Assembly (NCBI GenBank): GCA_963681505.1
Contig: OY811992.1
Span: 985,384-1,049,383, forward strand
Direction of reading: 5' to 3'
DNA from: Eunapius fragilis
Taxonomy: Eukaryota > Porifera > Demospongiae > Spongillida > Spongillidae
DNA: 64,000 nt
A program made the translations under genes and the position numbers. The notes under the pieces were generated by a model. The model worked only from the letters and a program-made list of their open reading frames with translations, ran no database searches and was not told the origin of the DNA. Positions 34,349-56,461 of this stretch are shown here, one piece after another; the first letter of the stretch is position 1, and each line of letters starts with the position of its first letter.

Positions 34349-35994
34349 ATGCCAGAGGGACCGGAGCTAAAACTTTCCAGTTTGTACGTAAACGCGTCAT
34401 GTAAAGGAAGGATATTCACCGGCAAGGTGGTGAAGTCGGCAGTCAGTAAATGCAACGAGGTAGCCTTCAGTAGTCCTCGCTACATCATCACGAGTGAGTC
34501 CAGAGGAAAGGAAATGGCCCTATGTCTCAGTTGCATGGAAAACACCCAGAACACGTTACGAATTGTGTTTCGCTTTGGAATGTCGGGGAGGTTCTGGTTC
34601 GGCCCCGCTTCAGATGCGCAGAAGCACGCACATTTGAATTTCTTTACAGCCGACGAACCCGCCAACGTTCTCAGCTTTGTAGACCCCCGCCGTTTTGGGT
34701 CGTGGCACGTCATGCAAGCCTGGGGCCAAGAGCGAGGGCCCGACCCCATGTACGAATATAATGACTTCAGGAAAAATGTCCTTTCCCGTCTCGACGACAG
34801 TGCGTTTAACAGACCAATATGCGAAACACTGCTGAACCAGAAATACTTTAATGGCGTCGGAAACTACTTGCGGGCTGAGGTTCTTTTCAGGTAATATTTA
34901 AGCCTGCGTGAATTTAAAAGGAAAACAAATTTCTTCATACTTTAGAGCGGGTATACCGCCGTTTGTAAGAGCCAGAGACGTTCTTGAAACTCTGAAAGAA
35001 GAAAATCAAGTGGTAAGGGCAAAACGGCACGTTCTAAATATTCGTTAGTACGTATTTCATTTTTGCAGGCGGGAAATGGAGGGAAGGGTTATAATGCAGT
35101 ACATTCTGATCTACTTCTGCTGTGCCATTCCGTCGCACTGGAAGTGATTGACCTTAGTACAGGTTGTTATTAATAACAAGGCAGTCCCCCTGTGATAACA
35201 GCAGTATACCTAACCCTGCTATTACTCCCTTACTAGCAGGGCTCACTGATGTCCCTGTTATTGAAGATGACTATAAGCCCTTTGTGAAGTGGCTGCGTTG
35301 CTACGAGAACCCAAACATGAACAGATCAAGTGATCACAATAAAAGAACCATCTGGTACAAGGTTTGGACTGCTACCACAATGCAAGCAGTTATTACTAAC
35401 CTTTATCGTAGGGTGAGGCAGGACCACTAGCCCCTAAAAGTATGTTATTATAGAACCCATGTCAAAAGTCTTATATCCCTATCTTGTGTAGTCAAGTGTG
35501 TTCAGAAGAGGGTAAAGAAGCAGTCAACAGGAGAGAAGAGGGTGACAACAGGAGAGAAGAGGGTGACAACAGGAGAGAAGAGGGTGACAACAGGAGAGAA
35601 GAGGGTGACAACAGGAGAGAAGAGGGTGACAACAGGAGTGAAGAGGGTGACAACAGGAGAGAAGAGGGTGACAACAGGAGTGAAGAGGGTGACAACAGGA
35701 GAGAAGAGGGTGACAACAGGAGAGAAGAGGGTAAAGAAGCAGTCAACAGTTGTTAAGTGGGGCTCCCAATGTTCTGAGATGGAAGAGACCACAGTGGTTG
35801 GAGAGGTCCCACCACAACCGAATAGCCACAATGCAATGGTACCATCAAGCTGCACCATCCTAGGCACACAGCCTGACCAGAGGGATGAGGTTGCATCCCC
35901 ATCATCATTGAGAAGGTCACAGAGGGTGCACCAAATGAAACTGAAACATTTGCACAAGGTGGGTGCAGATGGAAAGGCACGGCATCCTTATTAA
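34349..35994 (+). CDS. NEIL1: NEIL1, Fpg/Nei-type bifunctional DNA glycosylase
   Basis: Start at 34349 gives MPEGPELKLSSLYVNASC, with the catalytic Pro and Glu right after Met as in human NEIL1 (MPEGPELHLAS). Conserved features: ESRGKEMALCL (catalytic Lys), RIVFRFGMSGRFW, FVDPRRFGSW, and the helix-two-turn-helix FNRPICETLLNQKYFNGVGN, then YLRAEVLFR. Later exons give IPPFVRARDVLETL, LLLCHSVALEV, FVKWLRCYENPNMN and the zincless finger RTIWYK followed by GEAGPLAPK. The final exon (35495-35994) holds a basic tail with about ten GEKRVTT repeats and ends KARHPY. Known: NEIL1 excises oxidised pyrimidines and FapyG and cuts the AP site by beta,delta-elimination; its disordered basic C-terminus binds partners. 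The enzymatic core is complete. It is convergent with PGGT1B (260 bp between stops). Confidence 0.95.
35520..35745 (+). repeat. In-frame 21 bp coding minisatellite in the NEIL1 tail
   Basis: About ten copies of GTGACAACAGGAGAGAAGA plus GG, two with GAGTGAAG variants (GEK becomes GVK). 21 bp keeps frame and encodes GEKRVTT, adding a Lys and an Arg per unit. Confidence 0.93.
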
Positions 35995-36253
35995 CAGCAG
36001 CTGCAGTGACTGGGAGAAGCCTCAATAATCACAGCAGCAGTGGTGGAAGCACACCAAATAACCAAGGAACTGATCAATCTGAATAATTCTTAATACTACT
36101 ATCATTGTACGCAGTGAAGCATGGAGCACCTTAACAAAAATCCACATTAAATTCTCTTTATTTAAAAATGGGAGGGGTAGGGATTCAAAACAGATCACAC
36201 CATGCATGCATGTCTAAGAATAATATATACATATAGCAGGTTATGAAAACACT

Positions 36254-46488
<10,235 letters not shown>

Positions 46489-46772
46489 CTAAGTTCATGA
46501 GGAGAAGGACCAAGTACCTTACATAAGGCTAAATGCTATAGTATACCCCATAGGCCATATTATACAATAAATGTATAGGTTTATCTTCTGGACCCTCCGC
46601 CCATGGCTCCAGCAAAGCCATAAAAATAGGATTACTACTACAAACGTTTCGTAGGGTACATAAGTACAGAAGGCAGAGTACTAGTAGGTTTGCTCCTTAC
46701 CTCCATATATGATTATTTTGTTATTTTAATGTCGTAGTGAAGTGTTCCAATTAGAAAGCACTCGACGCAGTC
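46489..46772. promoter_or_regulatory. Upstream region of MOCOS and PGGT1B, probably a shared promoter
   Basis: Divergent spacer of at most 284 bp; it must also hold the missing PGGT1B first exon. No TATA box is clear. Confidence 0.4.
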
Positions 46773-49700
46773 ATGTTGAACAGTGGTGGGCAGAGCAAGT
46801 ATAATGAAAAAATAGTGGAGATTAGGCGGTCAGAATTCGGCCACACTTCAGGTAAAAATCAGTGCGTAGAACTCTATTGCATGGAAGGGGCAAGAGACAG
46901 TGTGGGTATACAGTAATTTTACTAGTACTATAGGCTGCAGAATTGCAAGGTATAATCTCTCTCATTCCATAGGTGTAACCTACCTGGACCATGCTGGGGC
47001 CACACTGTATTCCGCATGCCAGCTGGAGGCACACTTCAAGGACCTGACCTCCAATCTCTATGGCAACCCCCACAGTCAGAACCAGAGCAGCACCACAGCC
47101 TCGGAGACCATCAGCCATGTGCGGAGGCTTGTCCTCCAGCACTTCAACACCACCTCATCCGACTACGACATTGTGTTCACGTCAGGGTGCACTGGAGCGC
47201 TTAAGCTGTTGAGTGACTCTTTCCCATTCACTCCTGATGTCACTTCGTTACCAAGCAAAGACTCAAAGAATGTCAGACAGATTTCTACAACTTCTGGTGC
47301 CCATGAAGAGATAGCAACCCACAAAAAGCATGTCTGGTATCAAGGGAGTGAGGGTGATTGTATTACTGCCCCTCAAGAATTTTGGTCTTCTGGTCAGAGC
47401 GTATTCTGTTACCTAGAAGACAACCACACCTCCGTTGTGGGGATGAGGGAGGTGGCGGCCCGGAGAGGGGCGGGGCTGGCCTGCGTGACTAGAGAGGACG
47501 TGCTGTCGTCTGCTAGCAATGTGACTGGAGTGGGAGGGGACACGTTGAAACCAGGAGTGGGAGGGGACACGTTGAAACCAGGAGTGGGAGGGGACACGTT
47601 GAAACCAGGAGTGGGAGGGGACACGTTGAAACCAGGAGTGGGAGGGAATACGTTGAAACCAGAAGACATAGAAACCGCTCAATGCCAGAAGGAAGATGGA
47701 AGTGCTGGGAACAACATGTTTGAGACACGCCCCCACACATCACCAGACTTCACGCGACGATCGGACGTGTATCACCTCTTTGCTTACCCAGCCCAGTCCA
47801 ACTTCTCCGGCCACAAGTACCCTCTTAGCTGGACGAGAGACGTCCCTTCTGGGGGCGTGGTCCTCAGGGGCATGGAGGGGCTCTTGGGGGCGTGGCTCGT
47901 CCTCCTGGACGCGGCGGCTTACGTGCCAACCTCCCCTCTTGACCTCGCCTCCTTTCCCGCCCACTTTGTTACCCTCTCCTTTTACAAGATGTTTGGCTTT
48001 CCCACGGGTCTGGGCGCCCTGCTGGTTCGTCAGGATGTGACCCACCTTCTCCATAAGGACTACTACGGAGGGGGGACAGTGCTAGCCTCCATCAGCAGGA
48101 AGAACTTCCACATAGCCAAGCCGCAGCTGCACGAGAGGTTGGGTGACCCTAAGAGAGGGAAGAAGGGGGGGGGGAGGGGTGCCATATTTATGGAAGGGGG
48201 AGGGGTGCCATATTTATGGGAGGGGAGGGGTGCCATATTTATGGGAGGGGAGGGGTGCCATATTTATGGAGGAGAGTGCCATATTTGTGGGAGGGGGAGG
48301 GGGCCATATTTGTGGGAGGGGGAGGGGTGCCATATTTATGGGAGGGGAGGGGTGCCATATTTATGGAGGAGAGTGCCATATTTATGGAGGAGAGTGCCAT
48401 ATTTGTGGGAGGGGGAGGGGGCCATATTTATGGGAGGGGAGGGGTGCCATATTTATGGAGGAGAGTGCCATATTTATGGAGGAGAGTGCCATATTTGTGG
48501 GAGGGGGAGGGGGCCATATTTGTGGGAGGGGGAGGGGTGCCATATTTGTGGGAGGGGGAGGGGGTGCCATATTTGTGGGTAATAGTATCAGGGTTGCTTA
48601 CCTTTGATTAAGGTTTGAAGACGGCACAGTGGCATTCCTAGAGATTGCATCCCTGGCACATGGTTTTAGCGCCCTTAAGCGTCTGGCTGGATCGATGGAA
48701 GCAGTTTCCATCCACACATGGTCCCTTGCAAGGTTTGTATGATGTGTACATTATTAGTGTTCCTATCTGCAGTGTATATGTAATAAGTCCTAGTAACAAG
48801 CCATCCAATTAAAATGTTAATACGTGCACAGTCAGTTTCCCATCTGAAGCAGATCCGCTACCCAAGGAGGTGGTTCGGATGTGAGGCGGACTTAATTTTT
48901 AGTAATCTTGTCTGGATACAGTTGGATATTATTGCCTCGTGGCTGAACCACTCCTTTGGGTGGCAGATGCTTCAGATGTGTGGGAAACTGACCATGTGCA
49001 GAAAACACACACTGATGTCTGTACAGTACATTATAACAGCCTTGCTGCGCTGGTGGTCCCAGACATTCACTGGCTTCTGGTAAGGCCACCACATACAAAC
49101 CACATTTGAATAGGTAATGCTTCATTGCTGCATACCTTTGTAATGGTGTATGGTATGTGGTTATGGTCTGATAACTATGGGTACATGTACATGTACCAAG
49201 GTCTAATTATTTCAGAACCACAAGTTGTGGTCTAATGTGTGCATAATAGTTGGCTTTGTTCTTTAGTCCCTTCCCACAGTCCCTTCCCTTAGTCCCCTTC
49301 CCTCCCTTCCCTAAAGGTGACCATACACTAGGCAACATGTTGTGAGCAACACTGTGAATTTTTGTAAATTTCTAGTAAAATCTAATGCTGAAAATATAAT
49401 TGGATTCATTGAGTTGCATGCAACATTGTTGCCTAGTGTATGGTCACCTTTAGTCCCTTCCCTTAGTCCCTTCCCTTAGTCCCCTCCCTTAGTCCCCTCC
49501 CTTAGTCCCCTCCCTTAGTCCCTTCCCTTAGTCCCTTCCCTTAGTCCCTTCCCTTAGTCCCTTCCCTCCATTCCCTTAGTCCCTCCCTTAGTCCCCTCCC
49601 TTAGTCCCTTCCCTCCGTTCCCTTAGTCCCCTCCCTTAGTCCCTTCCTTCCCTTCCCTTAGTCCCTTCCCTCCCTTCCCTTAGTCCCTTCCCTTTCTTCC

Positions 49701-50021
49701 CTTAGTCCTTTCTGTCATCTTTGCCCTTCACTCATGTAGGCACGTCCACCACCACCTGAGGGGTTTAAAGCACTCAAATGGACGACCTGTGTGTGTCCTT
49801 TATTGTGATTCAGATTTTGAGGACCGAGCCGTCCAAGGAGCCATAATTAGCTTCAACTTCCTGCGACCTAACGGTGATTTTGTAGGATACAGTGAGGTGA
49901 GCATGTAGAAGGGAAGAGAGGGATTGGAGGAGGAGGAGGAAGGTATGGGAGGAGGGAGGGGGAGAAGGGAACAGAGAAAGGAGAGGGGGAAAGGAAGGAT
50001 GGACGTGGAAGGGGCAAAGGA

Positions 50022-50092
<71 letters not shown>

Positions 50093-53000
50093 GGTGGGGT
50101 AATGAGGAGGGAGAGGTGGAGGTATGGAGGCATGGGGTAATGAGGAGGGAGAGGTGGAGGTATGTAGGCATGGGGTAATGAGGAGGGAGAGGTGGAGATA
50201 TGCGGGCATGAGATGCACGCAGATGTCTATTCCTTTTAGGTTGAGAAACTTGCCAGTGCTCGTGACATCCACCTGAGGACCGGATGTTTCTGCAACACAG
50301 GAGCCTGCATGAGATACCTAGGTCTGACAGACCAAAAGGTCATGGAGGCCATCAAAGTGAGTAGTGTGTGTTTCTTTGCATGCAGTTAAAATATCCACAG
50401 TGCATTGCAAGTACAGGTGTCAGCCAACAATGGAAGGCTTCTCTCTCTTCCTGTTGGCCCACTTTGTAATACTTTCTCAGTTAAAGGGTACCATGTTTGA
50501 AGTCTCAGTTAAAGGAGTACCATGTTTGAAGTCTCAGTTAAAGGGTACCATGTTTGAAGTCTCAGTTAAAGGAGTACCATGTTTTAAGTCTCAGTTAAAG
50601 GAGTACCATGTTTTAAGTCTCAGTTAAAGGGTACCATGTTTGAAGTCTCAGTTAAAGGAGTACCATGTTTTAAGTCTCAGTTAAAGGAGTACCATGTTTA
50701 AAGTCTCAGTTAAAGGGTACCATGTTTTAAGTCTCAGTTAAAGGAGTACCATGTTTAAAGTCTCAGTTAAAAGGGTACCATGTTTTAAGTCTCAGTTAAA
50801 GGAGTACCATGTTTTAAGTCTCAGTTAAGGAGTACCATGTTTGAAGTCTCAGTTAAAGGGTACCCTGTTTTAAGTCTCAGTTAAAGGAGTACCATGTTTG
50901 AAGTCTCAGTTAAAGGAGTACCATGTTTTAAGTCTCAATTCAGCACATTTGTTTAGAAAACAACTTCCTCTCAAAGACCCCTCCCCTTACAATGCACCAG
51001 ACAACTGTGAGCCCTTCAGAAACTTTACACATAGGTCCCGTTAATGGAGAAGCCCTTGAGCTCTTCCTGTCCTTGTGTAATTCTTAATTTACATGTAAAC
51101 CTTTGTACCATAGCTTTACCATAACTGGACTACATAATTATGTATTAAAAATACAGCTATTCACACCCCTTGCATGATGTGTGGTATGTTCAATATGCAA
51201 GTGACATCACTTCCTCCCCATCTCATGTATTCCTCCCCCCATCCACATATGCCACCTCCCATCTCCACATATGCCTCCTCCCCATCTCTACGCATGCCTC
51301 CTCCCCATCCACATATGCCACCTCCCATCTCCACATATGCCTCCTCACATGCCTCCTCCCCATCTCCACACATGTCTCCTCCCCATCCCTCCCAGGCGGG
51401 CCATGTCTGCGGTGATAGTTTGGACCTAGTGGACGGAGTACCCACTGGATGTGTCCGGGCATCCTTTGGCTACATGTCCACCTTCCATGATGCCCAGACC
51501 TTTGTTGAGTTTGTACTGCAGTGTTTTGTAGACCGGGGATCACTTCCCCCCAGCGGACAGTTAGCAGCCCCCCATGCTCAAGGGGATGTGGGTGGACTAC
51601 TTACTCCACAGATTGTGGGTGGTGTGGTGCCATGCATACCAATGGCCCAGACCACAGGGACCCTACCAGTGGCCCAGACCACAGGGACCCCACCAATGGC
51701 CCAGACCACAGGGACCCCACCAATGGCCCAGACCACAGGGACCCCACCAATGGCCCAGACCACAGGGACCCCACCAATGGCCCAGACCACAGGGACCCCA
51801 CCAATGGCCCAGACCACAGGGACCCCACCAATGGCCCAGACCACAGGGACCCCACCAATGGCCCAGACCACAGGGACCCCACCAATGGCCCAGACCACAG
51901 GGACCCCACCAATGGCCCAGACCACAGGGACCCCACCAATGGCCCAGACCACAGGGACCCCACCAATGGCCCAGACCACAGGGACCCCACCAATGGCCCA
52001 GACCACAGGGACCCCACCAATGGCCCAGACCACAGGGACCCTACCAATGGCCCAGACCACAGGGAGTGTGTGTGTTCATGTTGGGGATAACTTGACAATA
52101 CTGGAGTCAGGTGAGGGTTTGTTCAATTGCAGGTGTCGTATGGATGGGAATGGAGATACAGGGAATTGGGGAATGGGTATGAGGAGATGATGAGGGGTGG
52201 GAGGCATTGTGTGGAGAGCACTTCAGTAGGAGTAGGTGGGGCCTCTGAGGGTGCACTTCATTTCCAGGTGATGGCGGTGATGTCACGACCTCTCCTCCTG
52301 TTGTTACTCTGGAGAGGATATTCCTGTATCCCGTCAAAAGTTGTGCTGCCTTTGAGGTAAGTTCCCTGCACCCTTCACACCCTCTCCCCTCCTCCCTCCC
52401 TTCTTTTTACATGTTGACATGTAGGCTTTGTATACATAGCAGTTATCATGTGCCTCAGTTATTGGTACAGGGGAGGGTGAGGTAAGGGTGAGGTAAAGCC
52501 TTGATAAGGGTAAGGTAAAGCCTTGATAAGGGTGAGGTAAGGCCTTGATAAGGGTGAGGGTAAAGCCTTGATAAGGGTGAGGTAAGGCCTTGATAAGGGT
52601 GAGGTAAGGCCTTGATAAGGGTGAGGTAAAGCCTTGATAAGGGTGAGGTAAGGCCTTGATAAGGGTGAGGTAAAGCCTTGATAAGGGTGAGGTAAGGGTG
52701 AGGTAAGGCCTTGATAAGGGTGAGGTAAGGCCTTGATAAGGGTGAGGTAAAGCCTTGATAAGGGTGAGGTAAGGCCTTGATAAGGGTGAGGTAAGGGTGA
52801 GGTAAGGCCTTGATAAGGGTGAGGTAAGGCCTTGATAAGGGTGAGGTAAAGCCTTGATAAGGGTGAGGTAAAGCCTTGATAAAGGTGAGGTAAGGGTGAG
52901 GTAAAGCCTTGATAAGGGTGAGGTAAGGCCTTGATAAGGGTGAGGTAAGGCCTTGATAAGGGTGAGGTAAGGCCTTGATAAGGGTGAGGTAAAGCCTTGA

Positions 53001-53770
53001 TAAGGGTGAGGTAAGGCCTTGATAAGGGTGAGGGTAAAGCCTTGATAAGGGTGAGGTAAGGCCTTGATAAGGGTGAGGTAAGGCCTTGATAAGGGTGAGG
53101 TAAAGCCTTGATAAGGGTGAGGTAAGGCCTTGATAAGGGTGAGGTAAAGCCTTGATAAGGGTGAGGTAAGGGTGAGGTAAGGCCTTGATAAGGGTGAGGT
53201 AAGGCCTTGATAAGGGTGAGGTAAAGCCTTGATAAGGGTGAGGTAAGGCCTTGATAAGGGTGAGGTAAGGGTGAGGTAAGGCCTTGATAAGGGTGAGGTA
53301 AGGCCTTGATAAGGGTGAGGTAAAGCCTTGATAAGGGTGAGGTAAAGCCTTGATAAAGGTGAGGTAAGGGTGAGGTAAAGCCTTGATAAGGGTGAGGTAA
53401 GGCCTTGATAAGGGTGAGGTAAGGCCTTGATAAGGGTGAGGTAAGGCCTTGATAAGGGTGAGGTAAAGCCTTGATAAGGGTGAGGTAAGGCCTTGATAAG
53501 GGTGAGGTAAAGCCTTGATAAGGGTGAGGTAAGGCCTTGATAAGGGTGAGGTAAAGCCTTGATAAAGGTGAGGTAAACAGTTTCTTTCCCCAATACACTG
53601 CAACAGGGGCAGTCATGGGACTACTGGCCTATGAATGTCATTATACATCAGGTCACTACCCTAATGTATTTTATTTAGACAGGTGACGGTAAAGCCTTCA
53701 CATGTTTTATGAGTGTCAGTGCCAAGTTACCTAGTAACTGCTGTAGCGATGGTGCACATATGGTGTTGAT

Positions 53771-53851
<81 letters not shown>

Positions 53852-54483
53852 CACATACACACACTGGGTTGACTGACGGGATGTCCTGGATGGTCTGTCA
53901 TGCTCCTGTGAATGTTGGCATATGATTAATGTTGTCCGAAAAAGGAGCACATTTGTGTTGAAATGCCAGCCATGGAGTGGGGGCCTGTGTAATCTGTCCT
54001 CTTATGTCAGCCATGAGGTGGGGCCTGTGTAATGCCAGCCATGGGGTGGGGGCCTGTGTAATCTGTCTCTTATGCCAGCCATGAGGTGGGGGCCTGTGTA
54101 ATCTGTCCTCTTATGCCAGCCATGGGGTGGGGGCCTGTGTAATCTGTCTTCTTATGCCAGCCATGGGGTGGGGGCCTGTGTAATCTGTCCTCTTATGCCA
54201 GCCATGGGGTGGGGGCCTGTGTAATCTGTCCCCTTATGCCAGCCATGAGGTGAGGGCCTGTCTTCTTTACATCTCTACCTAAGGTTTCATCTTGGTATCT
54301 GGGGAGATGTGGGTTCCTGTATGACAGGCAGTGGATGGTGGTGAATGAGAGGGGAAGCTGTGTTAGTCAGAAGCAAGAGCCAAAGCTGTGTCTTGTGAGA
54401 CCAGTGGTGGACCTTGAGAGAAGCAGGCTGGTTTTGACTGTAGAAGGTGGGCCTCCTCCCACTTGCAGTGGAGTGAAATGACA

Positions 54484-54536
<53 letters not shown>

Positions 54537-56001
54537 CACACAGGCCATGGTTTTATCAGTGTACCCTTGGAAGTCCCCTCTTCTGAGCTTGGTGTATGTC
54601 AAACTAATGTTTGTGGCGACCGGTAAGAGCTAAGATAGTAAAGGGTTAGGAGGGAGAGAGGGGTTAGGAGGGAGAGAGGGGTTAGGAGGGAGAGAGGGGT
54701 TACGAGGGAGAGAGGGGTTAGGAGGGAGAGAGGGGTTAGGAGGGAGAGAGGGGTTAGGAAGGAGAGAGGGGTTAGGAGGGAGAGAGGGGTTAGGAGGGAG
54801 AGAGGTGTTAGGAGGGAGAGAGGGGTTAGGAGGGAGAGAGGGGTTAGGAGGGAGAGAGGGGTTAGGAGGGAGAGAGGGGTTAGGAGGGACAGAGGGGTTA
54901 GGAGGGAGAGAGGGGTTAGGAGGGAGAGAGGGGTTAGGAGGGAGAGAGGGGTTACGAGGGAGAGAGGGGTTAGGAGGGAGAGAGGGGTTAGGAGGGAGAG
55001 AGGGGTTAGGAAGGAGAGAGGGGTTAGGAGGGAGAGAGGGGTTAGGAGGGAGAGAGGGGTTAGGAGGGACAGAGGGGTTAGGAGGGAGAGAGGGGTTAGG
55101 AGGGAGAGAGGGGTTAGGAGGGAGAGAGGGGTTAGGAGGGAGAGAGGTGTTAGGAGGGAGAGAGGGGTTAGGAGGGAGAGAGGGGTTAGGAGGGAGAGAG
55201 GGGTTAGGAGGGAGAGAGGGGTTAGGAGGGAGAGAGGGTTAGGAGGGAGAGAGGGGTTAGGAGGGAGAGAGGGGTTAGGAGGGAGAGAGGGGTTAGGAGG
55301 GAGAGAGGGGTTAGGAGGGAGAGAGGGGTTACGAGGGAGAGAGGGGTTAGGAGGGAGAGAGGGGTTAGGAGGGAGAGAGGGGTTAGGAGGGAGAGAGGTG
55401 TTAGGAGGGAGAGAGGGGTTAGGAGGGAGAGATGGGGGTTAGGAGGGAGAGAGGGGTTAGGAGGGAGAGAGGTGTTAGGAGGGAGAGAGGGGTTAGGAGG
55501 GAGAAATGGGGGTTAGGAGGGAGAGAGGGGTTAGGAGGGACAGAGGGGTTGGAGGGAATGAGATGTGATGTTGTTATTTATAGAATTGGAAGGCATTCCT
55601 GTTAGGTCATGGTCTGCCTTGTAACCATTATCTGCCAGGGTCATGGGAACAGACATGGGGGATGAAGCCGCCATTTGGTTAAGCACGGTCCTCAGCAGCA
55701 GACCGTGTCGTCTCTGGAGGCACAACCCACAGGATCTGCGCAAAGCCAAGAAACAGCCAAGCCTGGGTAAGAGGGGTTGGCTAGGCAAGGGAGTTGGCTG
55801 ATTCGTTTTGGCAGTTGTATTATCTGTGTGTGTGCATTTTGGTGCAACACAACCAATTCTTGTTCAAAAGCTGGTAGTAACGTCACGCTCTCATTGAGCA
55901 ACGAAGCACAATTCCTGTTGGTGACAAGGCCTAGTGTAGAGCATCTTTTAAGGTTGATGCACAAGTCTACCAATGAGGTAGGCAACTTTGCTTGCACCCA
56001 C

Positions 56002-56038
<37 letters not shown>

Positions 56039-56426
56039 TCTCTGTAGAATTGCGTATTTAGTCTGCATTTGAGTGGGAGGAGTTGTTTATAATTGTGCGT
56101 AATTGATATTACTAAATCTTTGTTCTACTAGAATTCCTTCAGCTATGATGATGTCTTGATGAGGTTTAGACCCAACCTGGTGGTGGCTGGGGGGCTGCCC
56201 TTCCAGGAGGACAGGTGGACTGAAGTTTCTGCAGGATCCCTGGTGTTCAAGGTGAAAATGCTTAGGGTCCCTGTGGGGGTGTTTTGTTTTTATGTGTAGA
56301 AACCTTTTCCCTTCCTGAAAGGTGACTGGACCGTGCCGTCGTTGCCAAATGATCTGTGTGAACCAAAGTACGAGCAAGAGGGACACACTACCCTTACAAG
56401 TGCTGCTATCTTTGAGGGGAACTAAG

Positions 56427-56461
<35 letters not shown>

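Noticed and set aside
46768-46776. Overlapping divergent start codons for PGGT1B (minus ATG at 46774) and MOCOS (plus ATG at 46773)
   Set aside because: The minus ATG reads MTASSAF then a stop, and no donor joins it in frame with the exon starting near 46488, so it is not a supported PGGT1B start.
52334-53616. Three overlapping minus-strand frames of about 380-420 codons (TSPLSRLYLTLIKALPHPYQ type)
   Set aside because: They lie antisense to a MOCOS intron array whose 22 bp unit shifts phase, so all three frames stay open; artefact of the repeat.
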